Positions 1 through 7,600 of a DNA stretch of 64,000 nt are shown here, in pieces (the stretch's first letter is position 1; every line of letters starts with the position of its first letter). Both the position numbers and the translations under genes were made by a program. Under the pieces are notes generated by a model. It had not been told where the DNA came from and did not search any database. It worked only from the letters and a program-made list of their open reading frames with translations. Location of the stretch: contig NZ_VDGT01000005.1 of the NCBI RefSeq assembly GCF_006335015.1, positions 186,001-250,000 of the forward strand. The letters run 5' to 3'. The DNA is from Streptomyces sedi. GTDB taxonomy: Bacteria; Actinomycetota; Actinomycetes; Streptomycetales; Streptomycetaceae.

Positions 1-1888
1 GGAGGTCGTTGACGCGGGCCTCCAGGTCGTGGAGGCGGTCGACCAGCTCGTCGTGCTCGGGAGCCAGCAGGTCGGAACGGTTGATCGTCGCCTCGAACTG
101 CTGCTGGACCAGCGGGATGTCGGCGGTGACCAGCACCTCGCGGCTGCTGGCCTGGATCTCGAAGGTCACCTCCACCTCGCTCTGCGCCGGCAGCTCGATC
201 CGCACGTCGCGCGGCCTGATCTCCAGCTGGCCGACGCGGGTGTTGCGGTCGGCGCGGGGGCGGTCGCCCTCCAGCAGCGGGATCTTGATGACGGCGTCGG
301 GCTCGGAGTGGCGCAGCGCGATGGTGGTGCGGTAGGTCTTGGTGACCATGGTGGGCAGCGAGGTGCCCTTGCGCAGCAGCGGGTCGAACCGGCCGTCGGC
401 CTTGCCGATGCCGAGGGTGCCGGTGAGGACGGCGTCGCCGGGGACGACGGCGGCGTGGCCGACGGAGAAGGTGTCGCCGACCAGCTTCTGCCGGTCGCCG
501 GCCCCGTCGGTCAGCTCGACGACGAAGCGCGAGGTGGTGTCGGGGTCGATGCTGACCTCAAGGTAGAAGGCGCCGTCCGAGGTGAGCGCGGTGCGCGGGC
601 TGCGGAACGGCAGCTTGCCGTGGGGGTTGGCGACGGTGACCGCGTAGCCGGTCCAGTCGACGTCGTCGCCGCTGGTGACCGTGCCGGAGACGGGGACGTC
701 GGTGGTGTCCACGGTCTGCGCGGGATAGGTGAGTTCGACGGCGAACTCGCCGACGGCCGCCCGGTGCGGGGCGCGCGGCGCGCGGACGCTGCGGGCGAAG
801 ACGGCGGCGCCGCGCGCCACCACGGTGGTGGGGTCCTGGCTGTGGTCGAGGGGGATGCCGGGGCCCTCCTCGGGGTCGGCCAGCAGGGCGCGCAGCCCGG
901 GGCTGAGGGTGGCGCCGCCGACCAGCAGCATCCGGTCGATGTCGTCGGGGCGCAGCGCGCTCTCGGCGAGCGCGTCCCGGCAGAGCCGGATGGCGCGGAC
1001 GTAGAAGGGGCGCGCCAGCTTCTCCAGGGCGTTCCTGGTGAGGGTGAACTCGAACGGTTCGGTGCCGCCGTGGCCGTCGTCGAGGTCGGCGAAGATGTCG
1101 GCCGCGAGGTCGCGGGAGAGGGCGATCTTGGCGTTCTCCGCCTCGGCCTTGAGCTTGGCGAAGTTGCGCCGCCAGAGCGCGTTTCCGCGGGTGAAGTCGT
1201 TCAGTCCCAGGTCGCGTCGGACGGCCGGGGCCAGCAGGTCGTCGACGAGGGCCCAGTCGATGAGCTTGCCGCCGAGGTGCGGGTCGCCGGCGTGCTGGAT
1301 GAGTTGCAGCTCGCCGTCGCGCTTGCTCATGACGGCCGCGTCGAAGGTGCCGCCGCCGAGGTCGAAGACCATCCAGTGCGCCGACTCGGAGGCGTCCCGC
1401 ACGCCGTAGGCGATGGCGGCGGCGGTGGGCTCCTGCACCAGCGGGCAGTGCTCGCCGAGGCCGGCGAGTGCGGCGGCCTCGCTGGTGGCGTTGTTCTGGT
1501 TGAGGGCGAACGAGGCCGGCACGGTGATCACCGCGGCGGCCGGCTGCTCGCCGAACTCGTGGGCGACGTCCTGGCGCAGCGACTTCAGCACCTCGGCGGA
1601 GAGCTGCTCGGGGGACATGGTGACGCCGGCGCGACGGAACGCGCGGTGCGCGCCCGCGGTCCCCATCTCCTGTTTGAACTCGGCGTAGGCGTCGTCGACG
1701 TCGCTCTCGGTGCGTTCCTTGGCGCGGCGGCCGACGTGCACCACCCCGGGCTTCGGGCTCCAGACGGCGGAGGGGGTGTAGTCCCAGCCGTCGTTGTTCT
1801 TGATGACGCGCACGCCGTCCTCCTCGGCGACGGCGATGGCGCTGTTGGTCGTTCCGAGATCGATTCCGAAGTCGATGGTCTCGCGCAC
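1..1888 (-). CDS. Hsp70 (DnaK-like) chaperone, 3' end outside window
   Basis: Encodes an Hsp70-family ATPase; the first 629 codons are present and the gene continues beyond base 1. The GTG start at 1888 is followed by the phosphate-1 motif DLGTTNS, then VPASF, EPTAAAIAYG and the phosphate-2 motif DLGGGTFD, so the nucleotide-binding domain is intact. The distal part (after about residue 340) is beta-rich and acidic and does not look like a standard DnaK substrate-binding domain. It lies 12 bases after a GrpE-like gene and is the last visible gene of a five-gene operon with an FHA protein, a kinase and a J-like membrane protein. It is therefore probably a specialised Hsp70, not the housekeeping DnaK. 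The nucleotide-binding domain call is firm; the special role is inference. Confidence 0.9.
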   Translation of the reverse strand, partial: MRETIDFGIDLGTTNSAIAVAEEDGVRVIKNNDGWDYTPSAVWSPKPGVVHVGRRAKERTESDVDDAYAEFKQEMGTAGAHRAFRRAGVTMSPEQLSAEVLKSLRQDVAHEFGEQPAAAVITVPASFALNQNNATSEAAALAGLGEHCPLVQEPTAAAIAYGVRDASESAHWMVFDLGGGTFDAAVMSKRDGELQLIQHAGDPHLGGKLIDWALVDDLLAPAVRRDLGLNDFTRGNALWRRNFAKLKAEAENAKIALSRDLAADIFADLDDGHGGTEPFEFTLTRNALEKLARPFYVRAIRLCRDALAESALRPDDIDRMLLVGGATLSPGLRALLADPEEGPGIPLDHSQDPTTVVARGAAVFARSVRAPRAPHRAAVGEFAVELTYPAQTVDTTDVPVSGTVTSGDDVDWTGYAVTVANPHGKLPFRSPRTALTSDGAFYLEVSIDPDTTSRFVVELTDGAGDRQKLVGDTFSVGHAAVVPGDAVLTGTLGIGKADGRFDPLLRKGTSLPTMVTKTYRTTIALRHSEPDAVIKIPLLEGDRPRADRNTRVGQLEIRPRDVRIELPAQSEVEVTFEIQASSREVLVTADIPLVQQQFEATINRSDLLAPEHDELVDRLHDLEARVNDL

Positions 1889-1900
1889 TGGTCTCCCCTC

Positions 1901-2494
1901 TCAGCTGCTCGGCGCGGTGTCGGTCGCCGTGTCGGTGGGTCCCGGCTCCGGCTCCTGGACGGGGCGGCCGACGATGACCTGGCCCATCTGGATGCGTCGG
2001 CCGCGGAAGTGGATGGTGGGCCGCACGGTCTCCAGGACCGTCTCGCGGGTGAGTCCCGGGTCCTCCTGGAAGACGAGGACCTCAAGAGAGTGGCCCGAGT
2101 CGAAGGGCAGGCCGTCGTGTTCCTGGATCTCCAGCCCGTCGTCGACCAACGCCCGGCGGATGGCGTTGACCTGGCGGCGCACCTGTCGCAGGTTGGCGCC
2201 GGTGAGCACGTCGGCCTCCTGTTCCAGCTTGCGTTCGGCGCGCCACAGGCCGATGGCGGCGCGCAGCAGCGCGTCGGTGTCGGGAGCGGTCTCGGCACTG
2301 GCGCCGCCCTCGGTGGCGGGCGCGGCGGGCGTGGCGGCGGTGGCGCGTGCGGCGAGGGCGGCGATCTCGTCGAGCAGCGCCGTGGCCCAGGCGGCCTGGT
2401 CGGGGTCGAGCGCCGGCGGCGGCACCCTGAACTCGCGCGGATGCCGCAACTGGCCGACGAGCGCGCGCAGTCGGCGGCGCGGGGCGGTGGCCAT
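1901..2494 (-). CDS. GrpE-like putative nucleotide exchange factor
   Basis: A 197-residue protein placed immediately before the Hsp70 gene. It has a basic N-terminus, an Ala-rich helical stretch (about residues 35-75), a helical region (about 80-130) and a C-terminal beta-rich part with RPTIHFRGRRIQMGQVIVG. This layout (long helix, then a small beta domain ending in a V-x-V-G strand) recalls GrpE, and the position next to Hsp70 supports it, but I cannot point to a diagnostic GrpE signature. The ATG shares its first base with the stop of the upstream gene (TGATG), so translation is probably coupled. The likely role is as partner or nucleotide exchange factor of the neighbouring Hsp70. Confidence 0.55.
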   Translation of the reverse strand: MATAPRRRLRALVGQLRHPREFRVPPPALDPDQAAWATALLDEIAALAARATAATPAAPATEGGASAETAPDTDALLRAAIGLWRAERKLEQEADVLTGANLRQVRRQVNAIRRALVDDGLEIQEHDGLPFDSGHSLEVLVFQEDPGLTRETVLETVRPTIHFRGRRIQMGQVIVGRPVQEPEPGPTDTATDTAPSS

Positions 2495-3837
2495 CAGCCG
2501 TTCCCCCCTCCGTGCCCGGCGGACTGCCGCTTCGCGGCTTCCCGCCGCGCCCTGCCGGCCTCGCTGAAGGTCCCGATCAGGCCGAGCGCCGTCAGGGTGC
2601 CGAGCCCGGTGAGCAGGGCCGGCACGAAGCCGGACCCGACGCCGGCGACGATCACACCGATGATGCCGAGAAGGACGACGAGGAACGCCAGGCAGCCCCA
2701 GAGCGTGTCCTGTCCCGGTGCGGCGCCGGCAGCACCGGGGGCGTCCGCCAGTGGGGCGTGGCGGCGCGCGGCGTGGCCGTGGAGTTGGCGGATGACCCGC
2801 AGGTTCTCCGCGATGGTGCCGCCCTGGTCGCTCGGCGTGACCCGTAGCGCCGTCTCGGCCAACTCGATGAGCCGGCTGGAGCGTTGGCTGCTGGCCCGCT
2901 GGTATCTGTGGTGTTCGAGGAGGGCCACCGCGAGGTTGTTCATGCCGACGGCGACAAGGTGCGACAGCTCCTCCCGGCGCCATTCGGAGACGAACGGCCA
3001 GTACGGCTCCAGCTCCTCGTAGGCGGGCTTGACCTGCTCGCGCAGCTTGTCCAGGGCGTCGGAGAAGCGCCCCTCCCTGCGGTCCTCCTCGGCGGCGCGC
3101 AGGGTGGCGTTGATGGCGCGTGAGCCCTCGTCGACGAGTCGCTCGAACCCCTCGGCGACCAGTGGGGCGAAGATCTCGTGGCGGCTGAAGTGGGCGCAGA
3201 TCGCGGCGAGTTCGGCGCGGGTTTCGAGGAAGCCGACCAGTTCGTTGAGCGGGGAGACCAGCAGCGCTGGCAGCTTGTCCACGAAGTCGTCGGCGGTGAG
3301 CGCCGCCAGCCTGCGGTCCTCGGCCAGCGCGTCGACGCGGTGGCCGACATGGGTGGCGAACGAGGGGTGGGCGAGTGTCGCGGCCCAGCCGTCGGCGGCG
3401 GCGCGCCACAGTTCGCGTGCGCGTGTGGCGGTGAGCCCGGTCGCGGCGGTGGCGCCGTCCAGCGCCTCGGCGTGGGCGACCACGGCCGCGTCGTGGGCGG
3501 CGTGCAGGTCGCCGGGGCAGTCGCAGCCCAGGTCGGCGTCGCCCCAGCGCCACAGCAGCTCGTCGACCAGCCGGCGGCGGGCGTCCTGGAACTGGTCGAA
3601 CGCGACCCGCACCTCCTCGACGCGGTACTCGACGGTCAGCGGGGACGCGGGGTCTCCCGGCCAGGACTTCTGCACCGCCAGCCGTGCTTCCAGCCGCTGG
3701 CGCTGCTGGCGCACCGAGCGGCCGGCCGCGTCGGCGGGAAGGCCGGTGACGGCGAAGGCGTTGTTCCGGTAGAGCCGGTTGCCGGCCAGCTCGGTGAAGC
3801 GAACGAGTTCGCCGCCTCGGTCTCGTTGTTCGTCCAT
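2494..3837 (-). CDS. Membrane-anchored J-like partner protein of the Hsp70 operon
   Basis: A 447-residue protein of no firmly recognised family. The N-terminus (about residues 15-50, with YRNNAFAVTGLPADA and a basic helix) looks like a degenerate J-like start, but there is no HPD motif. A Cys-Asp-Cys-Pro element followed by LHAAHDAAVVAHAEAL comes next, then a long, mostly helical soluble region. Two hydrophobic helices lie at about 379-400 and 404-425, followed by a basic tail, so it is probably tail-anchored with the bulk in the cytoplasm. The ATG at 3837 was chosen because GAGGGGGACAGGG precedes it. It sits between the kinase and the GrpE-like gene and could tether the Hsp70 machine to the membrane and be a kinase target (inference). 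Confidence 0.5.
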   Translation of the reverse strand: MDEQRDRGGELVRFTELAGNRLYRNNAFAVTGLPADAAGRSVRQQRQRLEARLAVQKSWPGDPASPLTVEYRVEEVRVAFDQFQDARRRLVDELLWRWGDADLGCDCPGDLHAAHDAAVVAHAEALDGATAATGLTATRARELWRAAADGWAATLAHPSFATHVGHRVDALAEDRRLAALTADDFVDKLPALLVSPLNELVGFLETRAELAAICAHFSRHEIFAPLVAEGFERLVDEGSRAINATLRAAEEDRREGRFSDALDKLREQVKPAYEELEPYWPFVSEWRREELSHLVAVGMNNLAVALLEHHRYQRASSQRSSRLIELAETALRVTPSDQGGTIAENLRVIRQLHGHAARRHAPLADAPGAAGAAPGQDTLWGCLAFLVVLLGIIGVIVAGVGSGFVPALLTGLGTLTALGLIGTFSEAGRARREAAKRQSAGHGGGNG

Positions 3838-3928
3838 CCCTGTCCCCCTCTGTTCGTCTCCGAGCCGCGCCGGTCGCGCCCCGGCGGGCGCCGTACCGTT
3901 CGCGTGGCCCCTCATGTCCGTCCGGCGT

Positions 3929-5056
3929 TCACATGACGACCCCGCGCCGCCAGGTCGTCAGGCGCGCCCGGTGGTGGGCGCCGAGGCCGGGGTGCTCGTC
4001 GATCAACGCCGCCAACCCGTCGGCCGCCTCCGCCAGTCGTCCCGGCTCGCGGGAGAGGCGCACCAGGGCGAGGGCCGCGCGCTCGGCAGCCGCGCCAGCC
4101 GCGTCGAGCGCCGCGCTCGACGCGGCTGGCGCGGCTGGCGCGGGTGGTTCCGGGGACGCCTCGGGTGTCGGCGGCCCGGTGGGCGCGCTCAGGGCTGAGG
4201 CACGGCGCGCCACCTCGCGGGCCGAGCCGGTCCGCTCCGCCGGGTCGACGCGCAGCATGTCGCCGACCAGCCGGTCGAGTTCGGGGCCGACCTCGTCGTT
4301 GAACGCGCTGGGCGGCAGCAGCGCGCGGTGGAACCGCTCCAGCGAGAAGGAACGCACCGGGTCGCCGCCGTCGTACGGGAAGTGGTTGGTCAGCAGCAGA
4401 TAGGCGATGGTGCCCAGCGCCCAGAGGTCCCCGGCGCAGGAGTAGCCGTGCCCCTGCCGCAGCACCTCGGGCGGCATGTACGCGACGGTGCCCTGGGCGC
4501 TGGCCGCCATCGTCAGCGGGTCGGTCTCCTTGGCGAGCCCGAAGTCGCTGACCTTCGCCAGCAGCCCGGACTCGTCGTAGTTGACCAGCACGTTGGCCAG
4601 CGAGAGGTCGCGGTGGACGATGGGGTGGGCCCGTTCGTGCGCGATGGCCAGCCCCTCGGCGGCCTGCCGCACCACGGCCACCACCAGGGCGACCGGCACC
4701 ACTCCCCCGTGGGTCTCGATCAGCTGCTCCAGGCTGCCGCCGGCGACGTACTCCATGGTGATGTAGCCGCGTCGGCCCGCGGCGGTCTGGACGGTCCCCG
4801 CGTCGAAGACCCGGATGATGTTCGGGTGGCCGAGCGTGGAGAGGATGCGGGCCTCCTCCATCATGTCCGACGCCTCCTCCCGCGAGGCCATGTTCCGGAA
4901 GAGCTTCAACGCCTGCCAGCCGAGGAACTGGTGACGCACCCGGTAGACCTCGGCGAACGAGCCCTCGCCCAGGCCGCGGTCGACCACCAGCGCCTCGTTG
5001 ATCCGCTGGCCCTGGCTGAGCAGGTTCCCCCGGCGTCGCGGCCCCACCCGACCCAT
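3929..5056 (-). CDS. Ser/Thr protein kinase (eukaryotic type), soluble
   Basis: A 375-residue Hanks-type kinase that appears catalytically complete: glycine loop GLGEGSFAEV (28-37), ATP-binding Lys51 in ALKLF, HRDLSLANV with the catalytic Asp at 150, DFG at 171-173 and PPE at 195-197. The kinase domain ends near 285. It is followed by a Pro/Ala linker and a short Ala/Leu-rich helical tail, with no membrane helix and no PASTA repeats, unlike PknB. The start at 5056 follows a GGGGGGAG ribosome site; an upstream in-frame ATG at 5113 lies inside the preceding FHA gene. A perfect 22-bp inverted repeat is embedded in the linker. The FHA protein encoded just upstream is the obvious phospho-reader for this kinase (inference). 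Confidence 0.93.
   Translation of the reverse strand: MGRVGPRRRGNLLSQGQRINEALVVDRGLGEGSFAEVYRVRHQFLGWQALKLFRNMASREEASDMMEEARILSTLGHPNIIRVFDAGTVQTAAGRRGYITMEYVAGGSLEQLIETHGGVVPVALVVAVVRQAAEGLAIAHERAHPIVHRDLSLANVLVNYDESGLLAKVSDFGLAKETDPLTMAASAQGTVAYMPPEVLRQGHGYSCAGDLWALGTIAYLLLTNHFPYDGGDPVRSFSLERFHRALLPPSAFNDEVGPELDRLVGDMLRVDPAERTGSAREVARRASALSAPTGPPTPEASPEPPAPAAPAASSAALDAAGAAAERAALALVRLSREPGRLAEAADGLAALIDEHPGLGAHHRARLTTWRRGVVM
4089..4135. repeat. Perfect 22-bp inverted repeat inside the kinase gene
   Basis: Bases 4089-4110 and 4114-4135 are exact reverse complements separated by 3 bases. The repeat encodes the Ala-rich linker between the kinase domain and the C-terminal tail. As RNA it would form a very stable hairpin in the middle of the operon message. 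Confidence 0.95.
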
Positions 5057-5093
5057 CCGTGCTCCCCCCAACCGCCGTGCGGCGCTGTGTCGT

Positions 5094-5900
5094 TCAGTCG
5101 ATGCGGTGCGCATGGCCGTCCCCGCGCGGCACCGGCCCCTGGTGGACGTAGAGCCGGTAGCCGATGGTCGGAACCGTCTCCAGCACCCGGGGGTCGCCCG
5201 GGTCGGGCTCCACGCATCTGCGTACCGCGCGCACCACTCCCGCCAGGTCCGTGCGGTCGTAGCCGCGGCCGGGCGGCCACTCCCGAGGAGGACGCCAGAG
5301 GGCGGCGATCAGTTCGTCGTGTTCGCACGTGACCGCCTCCACGCCGGGGAGCCCGGTGCCGCGCCCCGTCATGTGGCGCAGCAGTTGGTGTCCCTTGGGA
5401 CGCAACCCCTCGACCAGCACCTCGCGTTCGCCCCCGGTCCGGTAGACCCTGCTGCCCACCACGTCGTAGCGGACCGCGGCGCGCTCCCGCTCCCCGTCCC
5501 AGCCGTCGGCGTGCCGGGGCGGCGCGGGGCGGGTCGCGTGCGCGTCGACATACGTCAGCCGCCAGTACAGAAGCTCCTCCTCGGAGACCATGTCGCCGAG
5601 GACCAGCAGGGTGTCCCCGTGGCGCAGCGGCTCGCGGCCCCGCAGCGCGCGGATCTCGCCCCCGGGGTCGGCGGGTTGGAGCAGCGTGCCGTTTCTGGCG
5701 TGGTCGGTGACCCACCAGTGGCCGTACTCCAGGTCGAGGATGCAGTGCAGCCTGCTGACCCAGCCCTGCGGGTCGGGCGCGAGCACGATGTCGGGCTCGT
5801 GGTGGGGCGCGGCGCGGCCTACGGTGCACTGCTCGCCCTCCAGCACGTGGATGCCGGCCCTCCCCGCGGGCGAGACCACCTTCAGCTGCGCCCTTCGCAT
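5094..5900 (-). CDS. FHA domain - OmpR-type winged-helix fusion protein
   Basis: A 268-residue protein and the first gene of the Hsp70/kinase operon. The N-terminal forkhead-associated domain (about 8-105) keeps the phosphothreonine-binding residues: GR at 28-29, SRLH at 49-52 and NGT at 70-72. The C-terminal part (about 148-252) resembles the winged-helix effector domain of OmpR/PhoB regulators, including the closing pattern RVLETVPTIGYRLYV. There is no receiver domain. In EmbR, as I recall it, the DNA-binding domain is N-terminal and the FHA C-terminal, so the order here is reversed. It is probably a transcription factor that reads phosphorylation by the adjacent kinase. The start at 5900 follows GGGAGGAAGG. 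The winged-helix assignment is from pattern recognition only. Confidence 0.8.
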   Translation of the reverse strand: MRRAQLKVVSPAGRAGIHVLEGEQCTVGRAAPHHEPDIVLAPDPQGWVSRLHCILDLEYGHWWVTDHARNGTLLQPADPGGEIRALRGREPLRHGDTLLVLGDMVSEEELLYWRLTYVDAHATRPAPPRHADGWDGERERAAVRYDVVGSRVYRTGGEREVLVEGLRPKGHQLLRHMTGRGTGLPGVEAVTCEHDELIAALWRPPREWPPGRGYDRTDLAGVVRAVRRCVEPDPGDPRVLETVPTIGYRLYVHQGPVPRGDGHAHRID

Positions 5901-6095
5901 CGCGCGCCTTCCTCCCGTCGTTCGCCCCGGTCGTCTCCCGACATTCTCGCGACCTCGCCCGACCGGGGCCATGGAAGGGAGTTGGAATCGGGATGGAGTC
6001 GCCCCCGGTCGGCAGCACGCGCGCGCGCCTTCCGGCCGCCGGAGCACCCCGACGAAGCGTCACTACCCGGTGGGAAGCCGTTCTCACCGTGGCAG

Positions 6096-6157
6096 CGACG
6101 TGCACGTCGTTCGGGGCGTTCACTCGCCTCTCCGCACTTCCTTCACACATGCGTGTG
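6096..6157. promoter_or_regulatory. Palindromes upstream of the FHA operon (candidate operators)
   Basis: The 533-bp gap 5901-6433 between the FHA operon and the next gene holds no convincing gene. It contains a perfect 14-bp palindrome, CGACGTGCACGTCG (6096-6109), and a second inverted repeat, CACAC-atgc-GTGTG (6144-6157). Both lie about 200-250 bp before the FHA start and could be binding sites for the FHA-winged-helix protein. The role is inferred. Confidence 0.35.
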
Positions 6158-6262
6158 CACGCGGCAACGCGCGCTCCCGCCACGTCTGTTCGAGGCCCGA
6201 GTCCGGGCGCCGGAGGCTGACCGTAGCCCCGCGGGCCCGGGACCGGTCACGGTGCGGGGCCC

Positions 6263-6298
6263 GCGTCAGCCGTCGGGCGCGCGTCAGCCGTCGGGCGC
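6263..6298. repeat. 18-bp perfect tandem duplication
   Basis: GCGTCAGCCGTCGGGCGC occurs twice back to back (6263-6280 and 6281-6298) in the intergenic region upstream of the small membrane protein. It may be a duplicated binding site or simple slippage. Confidence 0.9.
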
Positions 6299-6433
6299 CG
6301 GAGCGCGCCGGCAGGACGCGGACGGTGACCGACCGGTTCCACCGACCGCCGCGCGGGGGCATGACCAGGCGTCAACCTGGGGACAGTGATCAGCAGGACC
6401 GGTGAACCCCCGGCAGCGGTGAGGAGTTCCGTC

Positions 6434-6706
6434 ATGGACCAGGTGCTGGACAACAGGCTGGACAACAGGCTGGACCGCAAGACCACACGACAGACCCGCA
6501 TCCTGTTCGCGGCGACGGCCACCCTCGCCCTGGCCCTGTCCCCCGTCTTCTTCCTCTACGGGCTGCTGATCGGCGCGCTGGGCCTCGTCGGGACCGGCAT
6601 CGCCACGAGGGAACGCGAGGGCCGGACGGCCCGGGTCGCGACGGTCGTCTTCGCGGGCCTGCTCGCCGGCAGCCTTCCCTACATGGTGCTCGCCGCCGTG
6701 CTCTGA
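6434..6706 (+). CDS. Small membrane protein, unknown function
   Basis: A 90-residue protein with two hydrophobic segments (about residues 24-55 and 68-90) separated by a short charged stretch, so probably a two-helix inner membrane protein. The N-terminus carries a small internal repeat (LDNRLDNRLDRK). The ATG at 6434 is preceded by GAGGAG at a good distance; an in-frame GTG 48 bases further up is less likely. A strong hairpin follows the stop. I do not recognise a family. Confidence 0.6.
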   Translation: MDQVLDNRLDNRLDRKTTRQTRILFAATATLALALSPVFFLYGLLIGALGLVGTGIATREREGRTARVATVVFAGLLAGSLPYMVLAAVL

Positions 6707-6727
6707 CCGACCACCGCCATGAACGCC

Positions 6728-6768
6728 CTTCGGCCCGCCCCGCCCAAGTCGGCTGGGGCGGGCCGAAG
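6728..6768 (+). terminator. Strong hairpin terminator
   Basis: A perfect 14-bp stem (CTTCGGCCCGCCCC at 6728-6741 with its complement at 6755-6768) and a 13-base loop, starting 22 bases after the stop of the small membrane protein. It has no clear U tract, as is common in streptomycetes. Confidence 0.8.
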
Positions 6769-6863
6769 TACGAGGTCAGCGGGGGTGCGGACGGGATGCC
6801 GCCTCCCCTCGGGCGGGGGTGCGGCGTGGGAATGCGCCGCGTTCTCTGGTATCCAGGGACCTC

Positions 6864-7319
6864 GTGGAGACCGACTTCGATCATGAGGGCAACGGCAGGC
6901 ACGAGGACCATCGAGAGCGCGGCGCCGTCGGCGGGCGCGGCAGCGAGGTGCTTCCCCGGGGCCGCGCGCCGCGCGCCACGCTGGAGCTGATCGCCGGCAA
7001 GTGGACGATGCTGGCGCTGGTGGCGCTCGCCGACGGGCGCGCGCTGCGCTTCAACGAGCTGCGGCGCCGGCTGGACGGCGTCACCCAGAAGATGCTGACC
7101 CAGACCCTGCGGGCGCTGGAACGCGAGGGCCTGGTGACCAGAACGGTCTTCCCCACCGTTCCGCCGAGGGTGGAGTACGGGCTGACCGCGCTCGGCGAGG
7201 AGATAGCGCAGCTGGTGACGCGGATAGCCGAGTGGAGCGCGAGCCGCGCCGACCAGTTGTGCGCCGCCCGCGCCACCTTCGACCGCCGCGCCCCGCACCC
7301 GCGCCCGCTCAGCGCCTGA
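6864..7319 (+). CDS. HxlR-family winged-helix transcriptional regulator
   Basis: A 151-residue DNA-binding protein of the HxlR/MarR-like class. The signature is ATLELIAGKWTMLALVALADG, followed by RFNELRRRLDGVTQKMLTQTLRALEREGLVTR (recognition helix) and a wing with PPRVEYGLTALGEEI. HxlR proteins usually sense aldehydes, quinones or redox stress and often regulate a neighbouring gene. The GTG at 6864 is chosen because AGGGAC lies just upstream; an earlier GTG at 6819 would add 15 unlikely residues. No cysteine is seen in the conserved core, so cysteine-based redox sensing is not supported. A long palindrome overlaps its stop codon. Confidence 0.85.
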   Translation: METDFDHEGNGRHEDHRERGAVGGRGSEVLPRGRAPRATLELIAGKWTMLALVALADGRALRFNELRRRLDGVTQKMLTQTLRALEREGLVTRTVFPTVPPRVEYGLTALGEEIAQLVTRIAEWSASRADQLCAARATFDRRAPHPRPLSA

Positions 7320-7345
7320 GCGCCGGCGCTCAGGCGCTGAGCGGG
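7304..7345 (+). terminator. 42-bp perfect palindrome over the hxlR-type stop codon
   Basis: Bases 7304-7324 are the exact reverse complement of 7325-7345, with no spacer. The palindrome includes the TGA stop of the HxlR gene and ends 14 bases before the next start. It is probably a bidirectional terminator or transcript-stabilising hairpin. Confidence 0.8.
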
Positions 7346-7358
7346 GACGGCGCCTACC

Positions 7359-7568
7359 GTGGGCCGTGTGTACGGACGACGCCGGCGACGCTATCTGCTG
7401 CTGATGGCCGTCTGCCTGCTGCTCTTCGTCGGCGGCGGCGCGGTGGTGCGGCTGTGGTCGGTGCCGCTGGCCGTCGCCATGTGCGCGCTCGCGGCCGTGA
7501 TCCCGCCCGTCGCCGCCATCGTCGCCAACCGCCGGGAGCGGGACGACCGCTGGTGGGACGAGCGGTGA
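7359..7568 (+). CDS. DUF3099-type small membrane protein
   Basis: A 69-residue protein with an Arg-rich start, two hydrophobic helices (about residues 12-32 and 34-56) and the tail NRRERDDRWWDER, matching my memory of the actinobacterial DUF3099 family. Function unknown. The GTG at 7359 is used; a second GTG at 7368 (giving MYGRRRRRY) is equally plausible, since family members usually start close to the Arg cluster. It is convergent with the methyltransferase gene. Confidence 0.75.
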   Translation: MGRVYGRRRRRYLLLMAVCLLLFVGGGAVVRLWSVPLAVAMCALAAVIPPVAAIVANRRERDDRWWDER

Positions 7569-7600
7569 CCGTGCCCGCCGCTCCGCCGCGCGGGGCGCGG

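Noticed and set aside
29..3022. Very long open frame on the + strand (997 codons) over the Hsp70, GrpE-like and J-like genes
   Set aside because: The opposite strand carries clear Hsp70 motifs; such antisense frames arise from high GC third positions, and the translation is low-complexity Gly/Ala/Arg.
5993..6220. 75-codon frame in the FHA upstream region
   Set aside because: No ribosome site, no hydrophobic or family pattern; the region looks regulatory.
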